From: Flavobacterium sp. LC2016-12
GTDB taxonomy: Bacteria; Bacteroidota; Bacteroidia; Flavobacteriales; Flavobacteriaceae
DNA length: 64,000 nt
Direction of reading: 5' to 3'
NCBI RefSeq assembly: GCF_015351595.1
Contig: NZ_JADKPT010000008.1
Span: 144,443-208,442 of the forward strand
Positions 17,396 to 27,214 of the stretch are shown one piece after another. The notes beneath the pieces were generated by a model. The model made no database searches, had not been told where the DNA came from, and saw nothing but the letters and a program-made list of their open reading frames with translations. A program made the position numbers and the translations under genes. Each line of letters opens with the position of its first letter. The stretch's first letter is position 1.

Positions 17396-17515
17396 ATAAT
17401 ATAAGAGCTATATCGTTTTCAATTTCACAATGATAATAAATTATGTCTTTTTTTACACAAAGTGTAAATAAAATTAGTAATAAAAATTAAATATATAAAT
17501 TTTTTCCAAATTAAT

Positions 17516-17560
17516 TTGGTGCATTCAATGTATTTTTCTACTTTCGTGTAATCGATTACA
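17516..17560 (+). promoter_or_regulatory. Promoter with abutting operator, pectin PUL
   Basis: TTG (17516-17518), a 20-base spacer and TACTTTCG (17539-17546, one mismatch to TAnnTTTG) are followed without a gap by the perfect palindrome TGTAATCGATTACA (17547-17560). The GH28 ATG is at 17605, leaving a leader of about 55 bases. This is the best copy of the operator in the window. Confidence 0.75.
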
Positions 17561-17604
17561 TAATTGTTGCTTTTTATTCGGAAAATGATAATAAATATAA
17601 CTAA

Positions 17605-19044
17605 ATGATTACAGCTAAGCCTTTACTATTGAAAACAAGCGTGCTTTTTAGCACTGTTATTGTATTGGTTTTATCTTGTGGAAAGCAGATTTCTGCTGTT
17701 TCTGAGACTGATCCGTGGAAAAAAAAGGATTTGATCATAAAAAGTATGCCTAAAACACACTTTTTGGATAAAGATTATAATGTAACTGACTTTGGTGCTG
17801 TATCTGACGGAAAAACAATTAATACTGCCGCTTTTGGAAAGGCTATTAAAGCATGTTCAGAAAATGGAGGTGGAAAAGTAATTGTTCCAAACGGAAAATT
17901 TCTTACCGGCGCTATTCATTTAGAAAGCAATGTGAATTTACATTTAGAAGATAAAGCAGAGATTCTTTTTAGTATAAACCCAAAAGATTATCCTATAGTT
18001 CATACTTCATGGGAAGGAACTGAATTGATGAATTATTCTCCTCTTATATTTGCTAAAAATAAAACTAATGTTGCTATAACCGGAAAAGGAACTCTTAATG
18101 GACAGGCTAACAATACAAACTGGTGGGTTTGGTCAGGAGGTAAAAATTATGGCTGGCAAAAAGGTATTCCTTCACAAAATGATCCAAACAACAGAGAGGT
18201 TTTAGTTGATATGGCAGAAAAAGGTGTGCCGGTTTCAGAAAGGGTTTTTGGAGATGGACGTTATTTACGACCAAGCTTTGTTGAGTTCTTTGAATGTAAT
18301 ACGGTTTTAATTAAGGATATAACCATAATAAATGCTCCGTTTTGGATTCTCCATCCTTTAAAATCAAACAATATTATTATTGATGGTGTAACCGTAAATA
18401 GTCACGGACCAAATAATGACGGCTGCGATCCTGAATATTCTCAGAACATAATAATTAAAAACTGCACTTTTAATACAGGTGATGATTGTATCGCTATTAA
18501 ATCTGGTAGAGATGCAGACGGTAGAAGAGTGGCAATACCGAGTAAAAATATTATCGTACAAAATTGTAAAATGATTGATGGACACGGCGGTGTTGTTATT
18601 GGCAGCGAAATTTCTGCAGGAGTAAACAACGTTTTTGTTGAAGACTGTGTAATGGATAGTCCGAATCTGGACAGAGCAATTCGAATTAAAACAAATTCAA
18701 AAAGAGGTGGAGTTATTGAGGATGTTTTTGTCCGAAATATTGAAGTAGGCACAGTAAAGGAATGTGTTTTAAAATTAAACATGTTTTATAATGTATACGG
18801 ATCGCAAACCGGAAATTTTATACCGGTTATCAGAAATATTAATCTTGAAAATATAAATGTAAAAAACGGAGGAAAGTATAGCGTTTGGGCTGAAGGTTAT
18901 GAAGTATCTCCAGTGGAAAATATCACACTTAAAAATGTGGTAATTCACAAAGTAGATTCCATTTATAAATTGAAGAATGTGAAAAATATCAATTTTATTA
19001 ACACTTATATCAATCACAAAAAAGTAGAACCAATTAAAAATTAA
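17605..19044 (+). CDS. GH28 polygalacturonase, lipoprotein
   Basis: The 479-residue protein has a lipoprotein signal (VLVLSC, Cys about residue 25) and a right-handed parallel beta-helix. The GH28 catalytic set is complete: D272 and D275 in NNDGCDP, D293-D294 in GDDCIAIK, H327 in GHGGVVIGSE, and RIK in RAIRIKTN. The N-terminal VTDFGAVSDGKTINT repeat and GRYLRPSFVEFFECNTVLI are usual for bacterial exo-type GH28. It hydrolyses alpha-1,4 bonds of galacturonan from the periplasmic or outer face. It is the first gene after the operator, 37 bases before susC. Confidence 0.93.
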   Translation: MITAKPLLLKTSVLFSTVIVLVLSCGKQISAVSETDPWKKKDLIIKSMPKTHFLDKDYNVTDFGAVSDGKTINTAAFGKAIKACSENGGGKVIVPNGKFLTGAIHLESNVNLHLEDKAEILFSINPKDYPIVHTSWEGTELMNYSPLIFAKNKTNVAITGKGTLNGQANNTNWWVWSGGKNYGWQKGIPSQNDPNNREVLVDMAEKGVPVSERVFGDGRYLRPSFVEFFECNTVLIKDITIINAPFWILHPLKSNNIIIDGVTVNSHGPNNDGCDPEYSQNIIIKNCTFNTGDDCIAIKSGRDADGRRVAIPSKNIIVQNCKMIDGHGGVVIGSEISAGVNNVFVEDCVMDSPNLDRAIRIKTNSKRGGVIEDVFVRNIEVGTVKECVLKLNMFYNVYGSQTGNFIPVIRNINLENINVKNGGKYSVWAEGYEVSPVENITLKNVVIHKVDSIYKLKNVKNINFINTYINHKKVEPIKN

Positions 19045-19081
19045 AAGAAAAAACTATCACTTAACCACAATTAACCAAACT

Positions 19082-22000
19082 ATGAAAATTAGAACATTAT
19101 CAAAGAAAAAAATAAAATACAATCTTGTGTTTTTGTTTTTCCTGAATTTGCTTTGTAGTAATGCAATAAATGCTCAGTCGAGTGTTGTAGAGGGAAAAAT
19201 TACTGATGCCGCCGGATTATCGTTGCCGGGTGTGAACATTCTCGAGAAGGGAACAAAAAATGGAACTTCAACAGATTTTGAGGGAAGTTTCAAATTAAAT
19301 GTAACAAGTACTAAAGCTATTTTAGTTATTTCCTATTTAGGTTTCCAGACACAAGAGGTTAGTGTTGCAGGAAAATCTAAAGTAAATGTTAGTCTTGCTG
19401 AACAATCTAATTCTCTAACTGAGGTTGTTGTAGTGGGATATGGTACTGCTAAAAAATCTGATGTTACAGGAGCAATTAACACTATCAAACCTGAGACAAT
19501 TACAGAGAGAAATGTTTCTAGTCCTCTTGAGGCTATTCAGGGTAGTACGCCAGGGGTACAAATTTCATCTAATTCAGGACGTTCAGGAGATGGTTATAAA
19601 ATGGTTATCCGTGGTAATAACTCATTAGGCGGATCAAGTCCGTTATATGTTGTAGATGGGGTACCGACGGACAATATTGACTTTTTAAATCCTCAGGATA
19701 TCGCTCGTATGGATATATTAAAAGATGCTTCATCAGCTGCTATTTACGGATCAAGAGGGTCTAATGGAGTTGTTATTGTAACTACTAAAAGTGGAACAAC
19801 TGCTAAATCAGGTTTCAATATATCTTTTGAGTCTTCTTACGGAAGTAAAGTCCCTACACGTTTACCTAAAATGATGAATGCTGAAGAGTGGTGGAAATTT
19901 CACCGTACTGCATATATGACGGCTAATCCCGCAACCCAAACAGAAGATCAACTTTTGGCAGCTTCATCTGTTAGAAGTCCTTTGATGGTTGAAAGAGCAA
20001 ATAACGGATACAACTTTGATTGGTACGATGCTGTTTTACAAACAGGAATGACATCAAATAATTATCTAAATTTATCAGGTAGAGCTGAAAATGGATTATC
20101 TTATAACCTTGCTCTTGGTTTTCAACAAGATCAGGGATTGATAGATAAGGACTCAAATGACAAATATAGTTTCAAGTTGGGTGTGAACCATAAAATCAAT
20201 AACAAGTTCTCAACTGGAGCAAATCTTACAGTTGCAAGGGTAGAAACAGAATTAGGTAGTGATTTGGCCATGCAGGAGGCTTTTCGTTTAAGTCCATTAT
20301 TATCTCCATGGGCTGTAGATGAAGATGGTAAAGATATAGTAGGACAACTATTTTTCTTACCAGGAAAATTAACGTTACCCAACAGTACCGCTTTCGTAAT
20401 TGATAAAACGAGTACAGTAAATCCATTGGTGGAAATTGCAAATTCTGTTCAAAATAGAAATAAATGGCAAACCATTGGAAATGTTTACTTTCAATACCAA
20501 CCTATTGATTGGTTATCTTTCAAGACTACTTTTGCAGCAGGTTTTGAAAACGAAGAAATTGGTAAATCATTCGGTGCAGAATCAAATGCAGGTGTTGGAT
20601 TAAATGGGAAAAGATCAGCATCATTAAACCAAAGTGAAAATTTTAATTATACATGGGATAATCAAGTAGATATTAAAAAAACATTTAATGAAGTACACGA
20701 ATTTAGTGCATTATTACTGCAAAGTTTATTTTCTAATGTTGATAAAACAGCATTTGCATCGGCAAATGGTATGCCTTTCGATACAGGATATTATGATTTA
20801 GGAGCAGGTGTACAAACAAGTTATAATATGGACTCTTATTACGAAAAAAGAACATTAAGTTCTTATGCAGTACGTTTAAATTATGCTTATAAAAACAAAT
20901 ACTTGTTAACAGCTACAAATCGTTGGGATGGTGCTTCAGTGCTTGCGGAAGGTGTAAAATGGCAAAGCTTTCCATCGGTAGCATTGGGTTGGAAAATTAG
21001 TAAAGAGGCCTTTTTACAAAACAACAATGTGGTTTCGGACCTTAAATTGAGAGCTAGCTTAGGATATACAGGTAATAACAATGTACAGCCTTATTCTACG
21101 CAACAATTATTAGATCAACAAACTTTTTATGCTAATGGTAGTAATTTAGTTACAGGTTGGGAATCTAAGAATTTAGCCAATACAGGTTTAACCTGGGAGA
21201 AAACACGCGAGTTAAACTTCGGTCTTGATTTCGGATTTTTCTCTAATCGTATTTCAGGTACTGTTGATGTATACGATCGTTTATCTGATGAGTTAATATA
21301 CAATAGAGCATTACCTTTTGAATATGGTATACCTAGTGGTACTACAATTTCTAATGTTGGATCAATAAGTAATAAGGGAGTTGAAATACTTTTGACTACA
21401 AAAAATATTCAAACACAAAAAGTGAAGTGGGAAACTACATTTACTTTCACTAAAAATGAAAATAAACTGGAGTCTATTAACGGTCAGGACCAAGTAGATG
21501 ATATAGGTAATAATTTATTTATTGGTAAACCATTGAACTCAAATTACAATTATATATATGATGGTGTTTGGCAAGAAAGTCAGGCTGCAGAAGCTGCAAC
21601 ATATAAAATGTTGCCAGGTCAGGCTAAATTAAAAGATTTAAATAATGATGGCAAATTTGATAATTTAGACCGTACTACAATTGGAAATCCAAATCCAGAA
21701 TGGCAAGGAAGTGTATATTCAAAACTAACTGTTGGTGATTTCGACTTTAATTTCTCTGTTCTTTGTAGTGAAGGCCAAACAGTATTGAGTACTTTTCATC
21801 AAAACTTTGCAAACGTAAGTGACCGTGGTCGTCAAAAAATGGCTATGGACTATTTTATCCCAACAAACGGTGGGGGTATTGAATCAAATGCATCAAATGC
21901 ATATCCTCGTCCAGGACCTGTAGCAACTGGAGCAGGAGCTTTTTGGGGAAGTAATTTTGCCTATTATCAAGATGTTTCTTATGTGAAAATCAAAAATATT

Positions 22001-22195
22001 TCTGTAGGTTATACATTTTCTTCAGATTTAAGTAAAAAGTTGAATATTACTAGTTTGCGAATTTATGCTAACGTATTAGATCCATTTGTATTCACGGATT
22101 ATGAAGGATATGATCCAGAGTGGGCAGCATCTTCATTAGGAGTTAACCGTCCTGCTTCTATAACAACACAATTGGGATTAAGTCTTAAATTTTAA
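19082..22195 (+). CDS. SusC-type TonB-dependent oligosaccharide transporter
   Basis: The 1037-residue outer-membrane protein has a signal peptide ending NAINAQ and a carboxypeptidase-D-like N-terminal domain (about 35-110, VEGKITDAAGLSLPGVNILEKG). The SusC-type TonB box region EVVVVGYGTAKKSDVTGA follows, then a plug (GSTPGVQISS, LYVVDGVPTDNI, ILKDASSAAIYGSRGSNGVVIVTTK), and a 22-strand barrel ending in the aromatic LSLKF. It imports pectic oligosaccharides together with the SusD partner encoded 11 bases downstream. The C-terminal Phe is the expected barrel-assembly signal. Confidence 0.96.
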   Translation: MKIRTLSKKKIKYNLVFLFFLNLLCSNAINAQSSVVEGKITDAAGLSLPGVNILEKGTKNGTSTDFEGSFKLNVTSTKAILVISYLGFQTQEVSVAGKSKVNVSLAEQSNSLTEVVVVGYGTAKKSDVTGAINTIKPETITERNVSSPLEAIQGSTPGVQISSNSGRSGDGYKMVIRGNNSLGGSSPLYVVDGVPTDNIDFLNPQDIARMDILKDASSAAIYGSRGSNGVVIVTTKSGTTAKSGFNISFESSYGSKVPTRLPKMMNAEEWWKFHRTAYMTANPATQTEDQLLAASSVRSPLMVERANNGYNFDWYDAVLQTGMTSNNYLNLSGRAENGLSYNLALGFQQDQGLIDKDSNDKYSFKLGVNHKINNKFSTGANLTVARVETELGSDLAMQEAFRLSPLLSPWAVDEDGKDIVGQLFFLPGKLTLPNSTAFVIDKTSTVNPLVEIANSVQNRNKWQTIGNVYFQYQPIDWLSFKTTFAAGFENEEIGKSFGAESNAGVGLNGKRSASLNQSENFNYTWDNQVDIKKTFNEVHEFSALLLQSLFSNVDKTAFASANGMPFDTGYYDLGAGVQTSYNMDSYYEKRTLSSYAVRLNYAYKNKYLLTATNRWDGASVLAEGVKWQSFPSVALGWKISKEAFLQNNNVVSDLKLRASLGYTGNNNVQPYSTQQLLDQQTFYANGSNLVTGWESKNLANTGLTWEKTRELNFGLDFGFFSNRISGTVDVYDRLSDELIYNRALPFEYGIPSGTTISNVGSISNKGVEILLTTKNIQTQKVKWETTFTFTKNENKLESINGQDQVDDIGNNLFIGKPLNSNYNYIYDGVWQESQAAEAATYKMLPGQAKLKDLNNDGKFDNLDRTTIGNPNPEWQGSVYSKLTVGDFDFNFSVLCSEGQTVLSTFHQNFANVSDRGRQKMAMDYFIPTNGGGIESNASNAYPRPGPVATGAGAFWGSNFAYYQDVSYVKIKNISVGYTFSSDLSKKLNITSLRIYANVLDPFVFTDYEGYDPEWAASSLGVNRPASITTQLGLSLKF

Positions 22196-22206
22196 TTAAA
22201 GAAAAA

Positions 22207-23850
22207 ATGAAAAAAACAATAATATTATTAGGACTTATCGTTACTATTTTTAGTTCTTGTAACGATTTTATTGAAGAAGATATACGTTCAAATGCCTCTG
22301 CAGATGAGACCTACAAAACAGCTGCCGGATTTCAGTTTTTAGTAAACAGTACATACGCAAGATTAAAAACGGTTTATGGTGGAGAACCTTGGTTATTTTG
22401 TGCAGGTACAGATATGTATGCAGAAGGAAGAACCCCTGAGCCAGCTGGTTTAAGTCAATATACTCAATTGATTCCAACATCAAATAATGTAGATTATTTA
22501 TATAAGGAATGTTATAAAGCTATTCAATCTGTAAATAAAACTGTTTATTACTCTACAATTACAGAACAAACTTCCAAGATACCTGTATTAGTAGGTGAAG
22601 CTAAATTTATTAGAGCAATGTCTTATTTTTTACTAGTACAAACTTATGGAGGGGTGCCTATTGTTGATAAAAATTTTACAGCAGATAATGAATCTTTTAC
22701 TAGAAATACAGCAGAGGAAGTTTACACTTTTATAATTAAGGATTTAGATGAATCTTTAGCAGCAGTTGGAACTGATCCATATGCTGCTTCAGGTAAAGTG
22801 AATAAAAGAGCTGTTCAGGATTTGTTAGCTAAAGTTTATTTAACACGAGGTTATGAATCCTTTGGTACTGCTGCAGATTTTACTAAAGCAGCAACATATG
22901 CTGATGCAGCTATTGCGGGCCAAACACTAACAGTTGCATGGAGCCAGCTATTTTTACCAGCTAACGATTTAAATGCTGAAGTTGTTTTTTCAGTACAATT
23001 TGATAAAAATTCAACTAGTACTTCTCCAGCAACTTTAGGAAATAATCAGTTTTACTATTTCAGTTCATATTTAGGTGGTAGCGAAACAAAAGGTGGTGCT
23101 CCATTAAGAAGTTATAACTTATGTCCAACCGGATATGCATTAGGGTTATACGAAAAAGGAGATCAGCGTTGGGCTGCAACTTTTATGAATGAAGTATATG
23201 AAAATTATTATGATTTCTTTAGAGTAGCTGATAAAACGACTTTAAAGTTAAAGCATTTCTATGAGCCAAAATGGTTTACGGCACAAGATAAAGCTGATTA
23301 TTTAGCTTCAAAAGAGGGTAAATTAGCAACTGGATTTATTTACCATCCTTGGGGTGAATATTCAGCAGAATATACTTTAACTAAAAATATAGATTACCAA
23401 ACCATTCCTGTTAAAAAGTTTGATGACCCAGATCCATTAACACCTGCAAGTACTGGACCAGCAAGTACACGTGATTTTATTGTGTCAAGGTTAGGAGAAA
23501 CCTATTTAATTGCTGCAGAGGCTTATTTAAAAGCAGGCCAGCCGGCAACCGGTTTAGCTCGTTTAAATGAGGTAAGAAGAAGAGCTGGTGTAGCTAATGC
23601 AACTGCTGCTCAGTTTAATATTGATTATGTATTAGACGAAAGAGGAAGAGAATTGTTAGGCGAATATAAAAGATGGTTTGATTTGAAACGTACTGGTACT
23701 CTTATAGCAAGAGCCTCTCAATACAATTATACTATCAAAGCTGCCAATTTTAATGGTAACGATGGAGAAAATAAAATTTTAAGACCAATTCCTCAATCAG
23801 CACTTGATTTAAATCCAAATAAGGATTTTCCTCAGAATCCTGGTTATTAG
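22207..23850 (+). CDS. SusD-type surface glycan-binding lipoprotein
   Basis: The 547-residue lipoprotein has the lipobox IFSSC (Cys 18) followed by NDFIEEDIRSNAS, the RagB/SusD N-terminus. TPR-like helices include VGEAKFIRAMSYFLLVQTYGGVPI. The C-terminal signature is GRELLGEYKRWFDLKRTG, then ILRPIPQSALDLNPN and the last residues QNPGY, nearly universal in SusD. It forms the lid over the adjacent SusC barrel. A strong intercistronic hairpin follows the stop codon. Confidence 0.96.
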   Translation: MKKTIILLGLIVTIFSSCNDFIEEDIRSNASADETYKTAAGFQFLVNSTYARLKTVYGGEPWLFCAGTDMYAEGRTPEPAGLSQYTQLIPTSNNVDYLYKECYKAIQSVNKTVYYSTITEQTSKIPVLVGEAKFIRAMSYFLLVQTYGGVPIVDKNFTADNESFTRNTAEEVYTFIIKDLDESLAAVGTDPYAASGKVNKRAVQDLLAKVYLTRGYESFGTAADFTKAATYADAAIAGQTLTVAWSQLFLPANDLNAEVVFSVQFDKNSTSTSPATLGNNQFYYFSSYLGGSETKGGAPLRSYNLCPTGYALGLYEKGDQRWAATFMNEVYENYYDFFRVADKTTLKLKHFYEPKWFTAQDKADYLASKEGKLATGFIYHPWGEYSAEYTLTKNIDYQTIPVKKFDDPDPLTPASTGPASTRDFIVSRLGETYLIAAEAYLKAGQPATGLARLNEVRRRAGVANATAAQFNIDYVLDERGRELLGEYKRWFDLKRTGTLIARASQYNYTIKAANFNGNDGENKILRPIPQSALDLNPNKDFPQNPGY

Positions 23851-23888
23851 TAATTTGATATTTTTTTGAGAAATTGCTTTTTGAAGAA

Positions 23889-23930
23889 GTTAAGAAGGAG
23901 TTTGGAAAAGTACCAGACTCCTTACTTAAC
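23889..23930 (+). terminator. Intercistronic hairpin after susD (attenuator or processing site)
   Basis: GTTAAGAAGGAGTTTGG pairs with CCAGACTCCTTACTTAAC with one bulge and one G-U pair, around a 7-base loop. Only a weak T-rich stretch follows. It lies between susD and the enzyme genes that continue on the same strand. It is more likely a partial terminator or RNA stabiliser that raises susCD over the enzymes than an operon end. Confidence 0.65.
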
Positions 23931-23945
23931 TAATTTCATTTTAAG

Positions 23946-24881
23946 ATGAAAAAGATATTTTTTATAGTACTGCTGATCTCTGCTGCTACTTTTGCTCAAA
24001 GCAATTATAGTGTAGATACTTCCTATACTATAAAAAGTACTTATAATAAATTAATCAAAAAATACCCCTTTATAACCGTCTCGCAAAGTCAGAGTAATAT
24101 TGCAGTTACTGAAATTAAAGAGGTCATTTATCAAAAGCATAAAGACAGGATGTTGCATTTGGATGCTTTTTTCTTTAATAAGGAACAAAACAATCCCATA
24201 GTAATCATGATTCATGGTGGTGGCTGGAGATCAGGGAATAAGGATCAAATGCAGGACATGGCCAGAGAGATTGCTTCAAAAGGTTATTCTTGTTTTGCAA
24301 TTGAATACAGATTGTCATTAGAAGCAAAATATCCGGAAGGAATTTATGATGTAAAAAATGCCATAAAATTTATAAAAGATAACGCTATAAAATTTAATGT
24401 AGATCCAGACAAAATTGCCGTTTTAGGTTGCTCATCAGGAGGACAAATGGCAGCTTTGATTGGTACAACAAATGAAATTTTAGATTTTGAAGATAAATCG
24501 TTTAAGAGTAAATCTTCTTCAAAAGTGCAAGCCATTATTGATGTTGATGGAGTTTTAGCATTTAAACATCCGGAATCTTCAGAGGGAGAAATGGCTTCTA
24601 TTTGGCTAGGAGGCACTTACAATGAAAATCCTGTAAATTGGAAGAACGCATCGGCTTTAAATCATACCAACAAGGATTCGCCTCCAATACTTTTTATAAA
24701 CAGCAGTTTTCCCAGATTTCATGCAGGGAGAGATGATATGATAGCTATTTTAAATCAATATAAAATTTATAATGAAGTTAAAACAATTGAGAATTCACCT
24801 CATTCTTTTTGGTTTTTTGAACCTTGGTTTAGTGAAACAATTGTCTACACCACACAATTTTTAGATAAAATTTTTAAATAA
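23946..24881 (+). CDS. Secreted alpha/beta-hydrolase esterase of the pectin PUL
   Basis: The 311-residue protein has a signal peptide (about 1-18, ending TFAQ) and an alpha/beta-hydrolase fold. It has the oxyanion segment MIHGGGWRSGNKDQM, the nucleophile S163 in GCSSGG, VDGVLAF, and a C-terminal base in SPHSFWFFEPW. This is the carboxylesterase/BD-FAE group found in plant-wall PULs, where members remove acetyl groups. By position it probably de-acetylates pectic galacturonan or rhamnogalacturonan oligosaccharides in the periplasm. It shares the hydrolase class of the protein encoded at 3368 but not close sequence. DUF4861 follows after 12 bases. Confidence 0.85.
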   Translation: MKKIFFIVLLISAATFAQSNYSVDTSYTIKSTYNKLIKKYPFITVSQSQSNIAVTEIKEVIYQKHKDRMLHLDAFFFNKEQNNPIVIMIHGGGWRSGNKDQMQDMAREIASKGYSCFAIEYRLSLEAKYPEGIYDVKNAIKFIKDNAIKFNVDPDKIAVLGCSSGGQMAALIGTTNEILDFEDKSFKSKSSSKVQAIIDVDGVLAFKHPESSEGEMASIWLGGTYNENPVNWKNASALNHTNKDSPPILFINSSFPRFHAGRDDMIAILNQYKIYNEVKTIENSPHSFWFFEPWFSETIVYTTQFLDKIFK

Positions 24882-24893
24882 TTTGCATACAAG

Positions 24894-25859
24894 ATGAAGA
24901 CAAAAATCACAATAACAAGCTTACTTTTATTAAGTTCAATACTAGTAAGCGCTCAAAAATATGATATAAAAAAAGCAAAAACATACGCTGAGATATCTTC
25001 TAAAACAGATGGAAAATGGGAAGGAAGAAAATATATTGGCGGAACAACTTTTAAAAATGTTGACAGACTAAAATTGGCTCCTGAACATACAGATCATTCT
25101 TTTGATATTCGTTATGAAGGACCAGGTTGGGAAAGTAACAGAATTGGATATCGTTTGTATTTAGACTGGAGAAATGCGATTGATATTTTTGGAAAAAAGA
25201 CATCGGAAATGATTTTGCCAAAAGTAGGACAAGATAATTTTGATTCGTATCATGAAATGAGTGATTGGGGAGCTGATATCTTAAAAGCGGGAAAAGCAAT
25301 TGGTATTGGTTCTATTGATCGTTATTTAAACAACGAAAAATTACACTTTCGTGAAGTAGATTCAACTATTGCAACAGTAGTAAATAAAACGACAGAATCT
25401 GGTGTAAAAGTAAATTATTACGGCTGGAAGACAGCATCGGATAAAATTGACTTTACTTCAGAATTAACTATTAAACCAGATCAACTGTATACACAGCATA
25501 CGATCAAGGCTTCAAAAGAAATTAAGGGAATTTGCACCGGAATTGCAAAGCAAAAAAATACGGAGTTATTTAAAAAAGAAAGCAAAAATAAAAAGTGGGC
25601 TTATATCGCTACTTACGGTGAACAGTCATTAGTTCCTGATAAATTGGGAATGGCTATTTTTTATCAAACGGGAACAATTGAAAATAATGTTGAAACCGAT
25701 TTAGATTACCTTTTAGTCTTTAAACCAACTACAAAAGCAAATACATTTTATCTTGTAGGTGCTTGGGAACAAGAGGTAAATGGAATAAAATCTAAGGAAG
25801 AATTCATTAAATATTTAGATGAGAAATTAGAAATTCTAAATAAAAAAGGAAAAATGTAA
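24894..25859 (+). CDS. Secreted DUF4861-type protein
   Basis: The 321-residue protein has a signal peptide (about 1-20, ending LVSAQ). The body looks all-beta, with GKWEGRKYIGGTTFKNV, DIRYEGPGWESNRIGYRLYLDWRNAIDIFGKK, and DNFDSYHEMSDWGADILKAGKAIGIGS. These features match my recollection of the DUF4861 family, which is often found beside GH105 and pectin genes; no biochemical role is known to me. The conserved Trp, Asp and Arg clusters suggest a carbohydrate-active enzyme or binding protein. Its place between an esterase and two GH105 genes ties it to pectin. A 112-base gap precedes the next gene. Confidence 0.75.
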   Translation: MKTKITITSLLLLSSILVSAQKYDIKKAKTYAEISSKTDGKWEGRKYIGGTTFKNVDRLKLAPEHTDHSFDIRYEGPGWESNRIGYRLYLDWRNAIDIFGKKTSEMILPKVGQDNFDSYHEMSDWGADILKAGKAIGIGSIDRYLNNEKLHFREVDSTIATVVNKTTESGVKVNYYGWKTASDKIDFTSELTIKPDQLYTQHTIKASKEIKGICTGIAKQKNTELFKKESKNKKWAYIATYGEQSLVPDKLGMAIFYQTGTIENNVETDLDYLLVFKPTTKANTFYLVGAWEQEVNGIKSKEEFIKYLDEKLEILNKKGKM

Positions 25860-25971
25860 TTGAGGTGAAAGGATAAAAAGGAATGGAATTATAGATAGGG
25901 GGAAGAGAGCTAAGGCAACACTTTTAGTTAAGCACAATAGAATTAAATAAGGACGAGTAAACACATTTACA

Positions 25972-27192
25972 ATGATAGATAATAGAAATATAAATTATGC
26001 CGCTTCAATTGTCTTGGGGTTTATGATGTTATTTTTTTGTTGTAAAATAATAGCTCAGGGGTCATTAAAGAATGAAATGGTAATCGATAAAGATTTGAAG
26101 TGGTCAGAGAGAATGGCGCTTTCAATAATAAAACGCGACCCAAAAGCCTGGCAGATAGATAATAATGAAAAGCCAAAATGGGATTATAAATTGGGTTTAG
26201 CTATGACTTCATTTGAAAAACTTTTTCATAAAACAAACAATCCTGTTTATGGAGATTACATTAAAGAATATGGTGAAACGGTAATAAATCCTTCAGGAGA
26301 GATTCTGAATTACAAATTAGAAGATTATAATATAGATAATATCAATGCCGGAAAAATGCTTTTTGATCTTTATAAAAGAACAAAAGACAATCGATATCTA
26401 ATTGCAATGCAAACTTTAAGAAAGCAGTTAGAAACGCATCCAAGAACAAAATCTGGTGGATTTTGGCATAAAAAAATCTATCCCTATCAAATGTGGCTTG
26501 ACGGTTTGTACATGGGAACACCATTTTATGCACATTACACTTTAGATTTTGATGATGGAAAAGAATTTAATGATATCGCAAAACAATTTGAAGAGATCCA
26601 TTTGCATACTATTGATAAAAAAACAGGTTTATTATTTCACGCCTGGGATGAGAGCAAACAAATGCCATGGACCAATAAAGAAACGGGAACTTCACCTAAT
26701 TTTTGGTCGCGTTCTATTGGCTGGTATATGATGGCTCTTGTTGATGTATTGGATTATATGCCAGAAGATCATCCTAAAAGAAAAGAACTAATTCAATTTC
26801 TGAATGAAATTTCAATAGCCGTTGCAAAATATCAAGACCCGACAGGACTATGGTATCAGGTTACGGATGCAGGCTCAAAAGATGGTAATTATCTGGAAGC
26901 ATCTGGTTCAGAAATGTTTGTTTATGCGTTTGCAAAAGGAGCAAATAAAGGATACTTACCAAAAAAATATAAAGATCTCGCGGCAAAAGGTTTTGAAGGT
27001 ATTATAAAGAAGTTAATCACTGTCGATCCTGATGGCGAAATACATATTACACAAGTCTGTGCAAGTGCAGGATTAGGCGGTACTCCGTATCGTAATGGCT
27101 CTTTTGAGTATTATATTAAAGAAAAAATAAAGGTCGATAATTCTCATGGATTAGGCCCTTTCATTTTAGCAGCATTAGAATTAGAAAAGTAG
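25972..27192 (+). CDS. GH105 unsaturated (rhamno)galacturonyl hydrolase, copy 1
   Basis: The 406-residue (alpha/alpha)6-barrel protein has a leader ending FFCCKIIAQG, possibly a lipobox. GH105 features are GGFWHKKIYPYQMWLDGLYMGTPF with the catalytic Asp in WLDG, LFHAWDESKQMPW, NFWSRSIGWYMMALVDVLDYMP, and the C-terminal GLGGTPYRNGSFEYY. GH105 enzymes hydrate the unsaturated uronic acid left at the non-reducing end by pectate or rhamnogalacturonan lyases, releasing the precursor for KduI. It is followed 22 bases later by a close paralogue, so the two arose by tandem duplication. Confidence 0.93.
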   Translation: MIDNRNINYAASIVLGFMMLFFCCKIIAQGSLKNEMVIDKDLKWSERMALSIIKRDPKAWQIDNNEKPKWDYKLGLAMTSFEKLFHKTNNPVYGDYIKEYGETVINPSGEILNYKLEDYNIDNINAGKMLFDLYKRTKDNRYLIAMQTLRKQLETHPRTKSGGFWHKKIYPYQMWLDGLYMGTPFYAHYTLDFDDGKEFNDIAKQFEEIHLHTIDKKTGLLFHAWDESKQMPWTNKETGTSPNFWSRSIGWYMMALVDVLDYMPEDHPKRKELIQFLNEISIAVAKYQDPTGLWYQVTDAGSKDGNYLEASGSEMFVYAFAKGANKGYLPKKYKDLAAKGFEGIIKKLITVDPDGEIHITQVCASAGLGGTPYRNGSFEYYIKEKIKVDNSHGLGPFILAALELEK

Positions 27193-27214
27193 TAGAATTT
27201 AAATATATTTAAAA

